Source: Yersinia frederiksenii ATCC 33641
GTDB taxonomy: Bacteria > Pseudomonadota > Gammaproteobacteria > Enterobacterales > Enterobacteriaceae
Direction: 5' to 3'
Assembly (NCBI RefSeq): GCF_000754805.1
Contig: NZ_KN150731.1
Span: forward strand, 3,459,886-3,523,885
Length of the DNA: 64,000 bases
The position numbers and the translations under genes were made by a program. Position 1 is the stretch's first letter, and each line of letters begins with the position of its first letter. This document shows, piece by piece, positions 57,680-64,000 of this stretch. The notes under the pieces were generated by a model. That model searched no databases, was not told where the DNA came from, and saw nothing but the letters and a program-made list of their open reading frames with translations.

Positions 57680-58764
57680 CGTGCCACCTCTTTTTTGATT
57701 TTGTTAAAAGGCTTGTTGTTATTAACGGATTTATCGTTCGACGATTTATTGCTATTGGTTTTCTTCTTCTTATCGTCCCTGACTGGATGAGTGGAGAATC
57801 TGGCATATTTCTGTTGGCGGAGATTGCGTTCTACTGCGCAGCGCAGGCGGCCATCGAACACCAGCACTCCTAGCAAGACCAAACCGGCGATAAAGTCATT
57901 CCACCAAGCCGGGAGGCGCAGTAGGACTAGCACACTGTCGATTTGTGTCAGTAGATAAGCCCCGAGGATCGCGCCAATAATGGTGCCAGTGCCACCCAAC
58001 AGACTGATCCCACCCAGCACACAGGCGGCGATGGCTTTCATCTCCAGCCCATTGCCAGTCTGGTTCGGGATGAAGCCAATTTGTGAGGCAAAGACGATCC
58101 CGGCCAACGCCGCCATCACGCCATTCATTGAGAAAGCAAAAATGCGAATACTGTCAGTGCGGATTCCCAGTTGACGTGCACCTTGCAAGTTATCGCCAGT
58201 GGCATAGATGCTGCGGCCAAAGGCTGTTTTCCCCAGTAATAAGGCCATGGCGATAATCAGCAACATAATCAGCCAGCCAATGGGCGAGATAGAAAACAGA
58301 ATGGGCGTTGATAAGCTTTTGAGATCGGCGGGTAACCCTTCGATCCATTTGCCACCCGTTAGTAAGAGCATCAGGCCGCGATATAACCCCAGCGTACCCA
58401 GGGTGGCGACAATCGCCGGGATCCTCAGCCAAGTGACCAAAATGCCATTAAAGAAGCCGGCCAACATGCCCACCAGCAGAGCAAACAAGCAGGAGAGTGC
58501 CAATCCGAAACCGGCATTGAGTGCCATACCCACTGTCACTGCACATAAACCGGTAATGGAGCCGACAGAGACATCGATATTGCGGGTTAGCATCACCATC
58601 GTGGCACCGATCGCCAACAGGATCAGGATCTGCGCGCTGCTGAAGATCATGGTGAAGGTTTGCAGACTAAAATAGTTACTGTCGATCACGCCGAGTAGGG
58701 CAAATAAGGCGAGAATCGCCAGTAGTGCGGTGCCTTCACGGTTATTTTGTATAAATTTCAACAT
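57676..58764 (-). CDS. lsrC: AI-2 importer permease LsrC
   Basis: This is the first inner-membrane permease of the Lsr ABC importer. The 362-aa product has the RbsC-type motif [18 protein letters not shown] and the conserved [20 protein letters not shown]. The C-terminal 40 residues form a hydrophilic, Lys/Asn-rich tail ([20 protein letters not shown]), longer than I expect for the family and predicted to be disordered in the cytoplasm. It overlaps lsrA by seven bases and lsrD by four. Confidence 0.95.
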   Translation of the reverse strand: MLKFIQNNREGTALLAILALFALLGVIDSNYFSLQTFTMIFSSAQILILLAIGATMVMLTRNIDVSVGSITGLCAVTVGMALNAGFGLALSCLFALLVGMLAGFFNGILVTWLRIPAIVATLGTLGLYRGLMLLLTGGKWIEGLPADLKSLSTPILFSISPIGWLIMLLIIAMALLLGKTAFGRSIYATGDNLQGARQLGIRTDSIRIFAFSMNGVMAALAGIVFASQIGFIPNQTGNGLEMKAIAACVLGGISLLGGTGTIIGAILGAYLLTQIDSVLVLLRLPAWWNDFIAGLVLLGVLVFDGRLRCAVERNLRQQKYARFSTHPVRDDKKKKTNSNKSSNDKSVNNNKPFNKIKKEVAR

Positions 58765-60323
58765 GATGCGCCCTCATTTTCAGCGGACTGATGGGCGTCG
58801 GTATGATGTTCACCGAAAGCCAAATGCATAATGGTATCGACGTTCATGGCACTGCCATCCAGTGCGCCACTGATTTCTCCTTGATGCATTACCAACACGC
58901 GATCCGCCATCTGCACGACTTCCTCTAGATCTGACGAGATAAAAATGATCGCCACATGCTGCTCGGCAATACTGCGGATCAATTGATAGATATCACTGCG
59001 GGCTGACACATCCACACCACGAGTGGGTTCATCAATAATCAGTAAAAGCGGATTGGCCTCCAGACACTTGGCAATCAGCAGTTTTTGCTGGTTACCCCCG
59101 GATAAAGTGCGCACCGGTTGCTCGAGGTGATTGAATTTGATGTTCAACGCTCGACGATAACGTTCCAGAATGGCAGCTTCCTGTGCCGGGTGAGTCCATA
59201 ACCCTTGATTGCTCTGAGTCAATGAGCACACATTCCAACTTAATGGAGCGTCCAGATAGAGGCCGGACGCCTGCCGGTCTTCTGGCAGATAAACCAGGCC
59301 CGTAGCCAGACGATTGACGGTTTTCATGGTAGTGATGTCGATATCTTCTAGTAAGACGCGGCCACCACTGGCGGGGCGTAAGCCATAGAGGGTTTCGGCC
59401 AACTCAGTTCTGCCCGCACCCACGACGCCCGCTAACCCCAGAATTTCACCAGCACGAACCTCAAAAGAGATATGGGCAAAACCTTCACCACTCAGATCGC
59501 TCACTTGTATCACCGGTTGATTTGACTGAGCGCGAGCTTGAGAGCGGCGGTTGCCGGGTAGCTCTAACCATAATTTTTGGGTGTCAGATAATTCACTATT
59601 TTTAGCCTGCGGGGTAATAGCCTGAATAATAGTGTCGGTTGAGAAATCGGCGGTTGCCCCACTCAGGGCGATGCCGCCATCGCGCATGACACTGACCCAA
59701 TCGGCCAACTGACGAATCTCCGGCAATTTGTGGGAGATAAAGACCACGCCGACACCTTGCTGCAATAACATTTTTATCTGGCTGAATAAGCGATTGGTTT
59801 CCGCTGGTGTTAGCGAAGCGGTGGGTTCATCAAGAATTAAAATACGTGAGTCACGCATCAAACCACGCATGATCTCCACTAATTGTTGGTCGGCGACATC
59901 CAGTGAACCGGCACTGGCCGATAAATCCAAATGACAGCCCAAGCTTTGCAGCAACTGCGCCATCTTCTTTTTATCGGCTTGGTGCTTGGGTAACCGGAAC
60001 AGAATATTTTCCTGCACTGACAGATTGGCGAATAGCATTGGCTCTTGCGGCACCAGATAAATACCTAGCTGATGAGCCTTGGCAGGCGTGAGGTTAAGAC
60101 AGGGTTGCCCACTGATCTCGATGGTGCCGCTGTCTGGTGGCAGCACGCCGGCAATAATCTTCATCAATGTCGATTTACCTGCACCATTCCCCCCCAATAG
60201 GGCATGGACCTGACCCGGCAGCAGCGTAAAGTCGATACTTTTCAATACCACTACACCAGAAAACTGTTTGCTGATACCACGTACTTGGAGCAGCGGTAGC
60301 GGGGGGATGATAGTCTGCGACAT
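58758..60323 (-). CDS. lsrA: AI-2 importer ATPase LsrA
   Basis: This is the duplicated ABC ATPase of the AI-2 importer. In the 521-aa product, domain 1 has Walker [10 protein letters not shown], signature VADQQLVEI and Walker [11 protein letters not shown]. Domain 2 has a degenerate P-loop [10 protein letters not shown], signature LSGGNQQK and Walker [13 protein letters not shown]. This is the RbsA/AraG sugar-importer pattern. It is the first gene of lsrACDBFG; the promoter lies in the region upstream of 60323 that it shares divergently with lsrR. Confidence 0.96.
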   Translation of the reverse strand: MSQTIIPPLPLLQVRGISKQFSGVVVLKSIDFTLLPGQVHALLGGNGAGKSTLMKIIAGVLPPDSGTIEISGQPCLNLTPAKAHQLGIYLVPQEPMLFANLSVQENILFRLPKHQADKKKMAQLLQSLGCHLDLSASAGSLDVADQQLVEIMRGLMRDSRILILDEPTASLTPAETNRLFSQIKMLLQQGVGVVFISHKLPEIRQLADWVSVMRDGGIALSGATADFSTDTIIQAITPQAKNSELSDTQKLWLELPGNRRSQARAQSNQPVIQVSDLSGEGFAHISFEVRAGEILGLAGVVGAGRTELAETLYGLRPASGGRVLLEDIDITTMKTVNRLATGLVYLPEDRQASGLYLDAPLSWNVCSLTQSNQGLWTHPAQEAAILERYRRALNIKFNHLEQPVRTLSGGNQQKLLIAKCLEANPLLLIIDEPTRGVDVSARSDIYQLIRSIAEQHVAIIFISSDLEEVVQMADRVLVMHQGEISGALDGSAMNVDTIMHLAFGEHHTDAHQSAENEGASC

Positions 60324-60346
60324 CGTAGCTCCAAGTGAACAAAAAT

Positions 60347-60454
60347 AATTTAAAATTAAAAGTGTTCAAAAAAGATAGCTGTATAATCCCATTTATGGCG
60401 TAATCAAGATCACATTTCTGTGAATAAAAAAATTTAAATTAAAATATGTTCAAA
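60347..60454. promoter_or_regulatory. lsrA-lsrR divergent control region: CRP-like site and two long direct repeats
   Basis: Two 24-bp segments (60347-60370 and 60431-60454) match at 20 of 24 positions. Both are A/T-rich and end in a GTTCAAA box; they are candidate LsrR operators. Between them, CGTAA-TCAAGA-TCACA (60399-60414) has a perfect right half of the CRP consensus. This fits the known control of lsr by LsrR repression and cAMP-CRP activation. Confidence 0.6.
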
Positions 60455-60526
60455 TATGTTGTTTAAGCTGTTAGCGTAGTTATCAAGTGATATTTAACAT
60501 TCATGGCTCTGGGATTGAGCCGATGA

Positions 60527-61555
60527 ATGATCAGTAAAGTCAGAAGAGAAATGTCGGGAATGATGAAAGAAAAAGCGGTAATGAAAGAAAAACCCATGTC
60601 GTCCAACGATGAATACAAATATCCGGGTAATAGCATGAGTGAAGAGGAACTGCTCGCTCGCATTGCGTGGTTTTATTATCACGATGGCTTAACACAAGGG
60701 GATATTGGCGAACTGCTGGGGCTGACCAGGCTGAAAGTCTCCAGATTACTGGAGAAAGGCCGTCAGTCCGGGGTAATCCGGGTACAGATTAATTCGCGTT
60801 ATGAAGGTTGTCTGGAACTGGAAAACCAACTGCAACAGCATTTTGGCCTCAAGCATATCCGCATCCTGCCTTCTCTGGCAGATCTTAGTATCAGTAGCCG
60901 GTTGGGTATTGGTGCCGCGCACTTATTGATGGCGTTGATACAACCGCAACAACTGCTGGCAGTGGGGTTTGGCGAAACCACCATGTGTGCACTACAGCAT
61001 TTGAGTGGTTTTATCGCCTCACAGCAAGTTCGCTTGGTGACACTGTCCGGCGGAGTTGGCTCTTATATGACCGGAATTGGTCAGCTAGATGCCGCTTGTC
61101 AGGTCAGTATTATTCCTGCGCCGTTGCGTGCGTCCAGTGCCAAAGTGGCCGAAACATTCCGTCAGGAAAACAGTGTGCGGGATGTGATGCTAGCGGCACG
61201 AGCGGCGGATGTTGCGGTGGTTGGTATTGGCTCGGTGAATCAGCAAAAAGAAGCCACTATTTTGCGCTCCGGTTATATCGGTGAAGGTGAACAACTGATG
61301 TTCAGCCGCAAAGGGGCGGTCGGCGATATTCTCGGCTACTTTATGCAGGCCGATGGCGCATTAGTGCCAGATATGCAAATTCATCAGGAATTGATCGGTA
61401 TTTCACTGGCAGAACTGACCAATATCCCGACGGTCATTGGTGTCGCGGGTGGGGTTGAGAAATCAGAGGCAATTGTTGCTGCGCTACAAGGCAAGTATGT
61501 GAATGCGTTAGTCACTGATGAGCTAACCGCACGTTCTATTATTAAACTGATTTGA
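60527..61555 (+). CDS. lsrR: AI-2 responsive repressor LsrR
   Basis: LsrR is a SorC/DeoR-family repressor that releases lsr promoters on binding phospho-AI-2. The 342-aa frame contains the helix-turn-helix [20 protein letters not shown], then [13 protein letters not shown], and the sugar-binding domain with [28 protein letters not shown] and [13 protein letters not shown]. coli LsrR has 317 residues, so the start is uncertain: ATGs at 60527, 60551, 60563, 60581 and 60596 are all in frame and none has a strong ribosome-binding site. It is divergent from lsrA and precedes lsrK. Confidence 0.94.
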   Translation: MISKVRREMSGMMKEKAVMKEKPMSSNDEYKYPGNSMSEEELLARIAWFYYHDGLTQGDIGELLGLTRLKVSRLLEKGRQSGVIRVQINSRYEGCLELENQLQQHFGLKHIRILPSLADLSISSRLGIGAAHLLMALIQPQQLLAVGFGETTMCALQHLSGFIASQQVRLVTLSGGVGSYMTGIGQLDAACQVSIIPAPLRASSAKVAETFRQENSVRDVMLAARAADVAVVGIGSVNQQKEATILRSGYIGEGEQLMFSRKGAVGDILGYFMQADGALVPDMQIHQELIGISLAELTNIPTVIGVAGGVEKSEAIVAALQGKYVNALVTDELTARSIIKLI

Positions 61556-61711
61556 TTGGCTATTTTACTTGCCAGCTCCGGTTTTTCCGCGCTGGGCGCA
61601 CCTAACCTGACTGCGACAATGACGCCAATAGTTTTTTCTTTTACAAAATTTCATTTATGGCAGTAGAGGACTGGTTTATTCATAAATCCATATAAAACAG
61701 AGGATAGCGCA

Positions 61712-63304
61712 ATGAGTCAACTCTGTACGACCACCACGTCGGGTGAATACCTGATGGCTCTGGATGCCGGCACTGGCAGTGTTCGGGCTGTGATATTTGA
61801 TCTTAATGGTCATCAGATAGCAGCCGGGCAGGCTGAATGGCTACATCTTCCGGTGCCTGATGTCCCAGGGTCGATGGAGTTTGATTTAACCACCAACTGG
61901 AAATTGACTTGCCAGTGCATTCGCCAGGCACTGCATCAGGCTAAACTCCCGGCCAGCGCTATCCGCGCGGTGGCGGCTTGCTCAATGCGCGAGGGTATTG
62001 TGCTCTATGATCGCAGCGGCAAGCCAATCTGGGCCTGCGCCAATGTGGATGCGCGTGCTAGTCGTGAAGTGAGTGAGCTGAAAGAGCTGCATAATGATGG
62101 ATTTGAACTGGAAGTCTATCAATGCTCTGGCCAGACACTGGCGCTGAGTGCGATGCCACGGCTGCTGTGGTTGGCACATTACCGGCCCGATATTTATCGT
62201 CAGGCGGGGACGTTAACCATGATAAGCGACTGGTTGGCGAATATGCTCAGTGGCGAATTGGCGGTTGACCCTTCTAATGCAGGCACCACCGGAATGTTGG
62301 ATTTAGTCACCCGTAACTGGCAGCCAAACTTGCTGGAAATGGCCGGATTACGTGCCGATATTTTATCGCCGGTCAAAGAGACGGGCACCTTACTTGGCCA
62401 TGTCACGGTACAAGCAGCAGAAGAGTGTGGCTTGCTGGCAGGAACGCCAGTCGTGATGGGCGGTGGCGATGTACAACTTGGCTGCTTGGGGCTTGGAGTG
62501 GTACAACCGGGACAAACGGCGATATTGGGCGGTACCTTCTGGCAACAGGTGGTCAACTTGCCTCAACCAATCACCGACCCCAAAATGAATACACGCATCA
62601 ATCCCCATGTTATTCCCGGTATGGTGCAAGCAGAGTCCATCAGCTTCTTTACCGGCCTGACGATGCGCTGGTTCCGTGATGCATTTTGTGCCGAAGAGAA
62701 ATTGTTGGCACAGCGGCTGGGTATAGATACTTACAGTTTGTTAGAAGATATGGCGGCACGCGTCCCCGCAGGCGCTTACGGGGTAATGCCTATATTCTCC
62801 GATGTGATGCGTTTTAAATCTTGGTATCACGCTGCACCTTCATTTATCAACCTTTCACTCGACCCTGAAAAATGCAACAAAGCCACCTTATTCCGCGCGT
62901 TGGAAGAGAACGCCGCTATAGTTTCGGCCTGTAATCTGGCTCAAATTGCCGAATTTTCTGGCGTCAAAGCTTCTTCCGTCGTCTTTGCGGGCGGAGGATC
63001 AAAAGGCAAATTGTGGAGCCAAATCTTGGCGGATGTCATCGGAATTCCCGTGCGCGTGCCGGTTGTTAAGGAAGCCACCGCGTTAGGTTGCGCCATTGCG
63101 GCAGGCGTCGGTGTTGGGCTCTATGAGGCGCTGGATAAAACCGGTGAGCGCTTGGTTCGTTGGGAGCGAGAATATACGCCAAATACCGAGCATAAAGCAC
63201 TCTATCAAGCAGCCAAAACAAACTGGCAAGCGGTGTATACCGACCAGTTGACGCTGGTGGATAGTGGGTTGACGACGTCTTTATGGAAGGCACCCGGCCT
63301 CTAA
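61712..63304 (+). CDS. lsrK: Autoinducer-2 kinase LsrK
   Basis: LsrK phosphorylates imported AI-2 so that it is trapped and can bind LsrR. The 530-aa product is an FGGY-family kinase of the same length as in E. coli. It has the N-terminal phosphate loop [16 protein letters not shown], the catalytic-region [15 protein letters not shown] and the C-terminal FGGY motif [19 protein letters not shown]. It follows lsrR by 156 bases on the same strand, with a GAGG ribosome-binding site before the ATG. Confidence 0.96.
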   Translation: MSQLCTTTTSGEYLMALDAGTGSVRAVIFDLNGHQIAAGQAEWLHLPVPDVPGSMEFDLTTNWKLTCQCIRQALHQAKLPASAIRAVAACSMREGIVLYDRSGKPIWACANVDARASREVSELKELHNDGFELEVYQCSGQTLALSAMPRLLWLAHYRPDIYRQAGTLTMISDWLANMLSGELAVDPSNAGTTGMLDLVTRNWQPNLLEMAGLRADILSPVKETGTLLGHVTVQAAEECGLLAGTPVVMGGGDVQLGCLGLGVVQPGQTAILGGTFWQQVVNLPQPITDPKMNTRINPHVIPGMVQAESISFFTGLTMRWFRDAFCAEEKLLAQRLGIDTYSLLEDMAARVPAGAYGVMPIFSDVMRFKSWYHAAPSFINLSLDPEKCNKATLFRALEENAAIVSACNLAQIAEFSGVKASSVVFAGGGSKGKLWSQILADVIGIPVRVPVVKEATALGCAIAAGVGVGLYEALDKTGERLVRWEREYTPNTEHKALYQAAKTNWQAVYTDQLTLVDSGLTTSLWKAPGL

Positions 63305-63647
63305 AATTGACTATCTTGTTTGCCAGCTTGAGCTTCGGGGCAGTGCTCATCACCGTCACATACTGATGTATGCTCCGGTTCTTGCGCGCTGTCCTCCCTC
63401 AATTTGCCTGTACCGATAACGTCAATTGGTTTCGTGGAGTAAATCGACAACAAAAATATAAAACAAAACGATAGGCGGAAGAGTCAAGCGTCCGCGTCAG
63501 GAATGGCGCGGCTCGAGCCTCCGGGATGGATTTACGGCGTCTTTACGATCTACCTGTTCTCTCTGCGCAACACCAAAAACCATTGCTATGTTGCAAGTGC
63601 TTGGATAGCATTGTTGCCCCCTTTTGTTGCCGATGATGCCACATCCG
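63305..63647. repeat. Intergenic region with palindromic repeat candidate
   Basis: A short imperfect palindrome (63353-63378) centres on CATAC-TGAT-GTATG. It is flanked by GGGGCAGTGCTCATCA and GCTCCGGTTCTTGCGCGC, which look to me like an interspersed repeat common between Yersinia genes. A related fragment (GCTCCGGTTTTTCCGCGC) appears at about 61575 between lsrR and lsrK. The rest shows no gene. Confidence 0.4.
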
Positions 63648-64000
63648 ATGATGAATACATCAAATAAGACAGAATCACCTGCTGGGCAACTTAACCTGCC
63701 AAACATATTGCGGGAGAAAGAGAACGTTCAGCGCATTTTAGTTATTAAATTGCGCCATTTCGGCGATGTTCTCCTCACGACCCCTTTACTGAATACACTA
63801 AAAGCGAACTATCCGCAGGCCAAAATTGACGTTCTATTATATGGCGGCACGCAAGACATGCTGCGAGAGAACAACACCGTCAATCACGCGTTTATTGTGG
63901 ATCGTGGCCTCAAACATGCAGGTTTGAAAGCCCAGATCAGTGGTGAAAAAGCACTGTTTAATGCATTAAAAGAGCACCATTATGATCTGATTCTTAATCT
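63648..64000 (+). CDS. waaQ: WaaQ-like heptosyltransferase, N-terminal part
   Basis: This is the start of a lipopolysaccharide heptosyltransferase (RfaQ/WaaQ, heptosyltransferase III type), which adds a heptose to the LPS inner core. The visible 117 residues contain QRILVIKLRHFGDVLLTTPL, the nucleotide-sugar-transferase start motif, then YPQAKIDVLLYGGTQDML and a running end DLILNL at the window border. ATG codons at 63648 and 63651 are both possible; neither has an obvious ribosome-binding site. The gene is cut by the end of the window. Confidence 0.88.
   Translation, partial: MMNTSNKTESPAGQLNLPNILREKENVQRILVIKLRHFGDVLLTTPLLNTLKANYPQAKIDVLLYGGTQDMLRENNTVNHAFIVDRGLKHAGLKAQISGEKALFNALKEHHYDLILN

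Overview
The window looks like chromosome of a Yersinia species, most likely of the Y. enterocolitica group. This is judged from the gene content: a complete lsr (AI-2) locus next to a waaQ-type heptosyltransferase, tctCBA/tctDE, a two-partner secretion CDI locus, roxA, yjhX and yjjA. It is an inference from recognised families; no database search was run.

Region 1 (1-6114) is a type IC restriction-modification operon: hsdM (3' part only), hsdS, prrC and hsdR, packed with overlapping or touching stop and start codons. The third gene is the most notable one here. It is a PrrC-type tRNA-Lys anticodon nuclease, with an ABC-like NTPase domain and an intact Arg-Glu-His nuclease triad. It sits between hsdS and hsdR, as in the prototype prr locus of E. 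coli, where the type Ic enzyme keeps the nuclease silent until a phage anti-restriction peptide unmasks it. hsdS also carries four perfect 12-bp repeats coding for TAEL units, the element that sets recognition-site spacing in the EcoR124 family.

Region 2 (about 6.1-19.1 kb) is a CP4-57-like genomic island: AlpA-type regulator, inovirus Gp2/YfjJ-like protein, ribbon-helix-helix protein, YfjP/YeeP-like GTPase, two envelope-associated unknowns, RadC-like JAMM protein, CbeA-CbtA toxin-antitoxin pair, DUF4942 protein and a complete McrBC system with a non-standard McrB N-terminus. Together regions 1 and 2 form a restriction island: type I enzyme, tRNase back-up, methyl-directed McrBC and a toxin-antitoxin pair. 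No integrase or tRNA is visible, so the left boundary lies outside the window.

Region 3 (19.6-24.8 kb) is the tricarboxylate uptake system tctCBA with the divergent two-component pair tctDE. Region 4 (24.8-39.2 kb) is a surface and competition locus. On the minus strand it holds cdiB, cdiA (2531 aa, VENN motif and C-terminal toxin) and a DUF4279 immunity gene, followed by a frameshifted orphan CdiA C-terminal module, a lipoprotein gene and a DUF2569 membrane-protein gene. A classical autotransporter lies upstream of cdiB.

Region 5 (39.8-54.2 kb) is a mixed stretch: a small internally duplicated protein; a VWA protein/histidine kinase/response regulator operon; yjhX followed by two methyltransferase genes; roxA; a GNAT/PAS-LuxR/NCS1-permease cluster; an HNH nuclease; yjjA; an LprI-like protein and remnants. 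Region 6 (54.2-63.3 kb) is the quorum-sensing AI-2 locus lsrACDBFG with divergent lsrRK, and a regulatory region with a CRP-like site and two long direct repeats. The window ends inside a waaQ-like heptosyltransferase gene.
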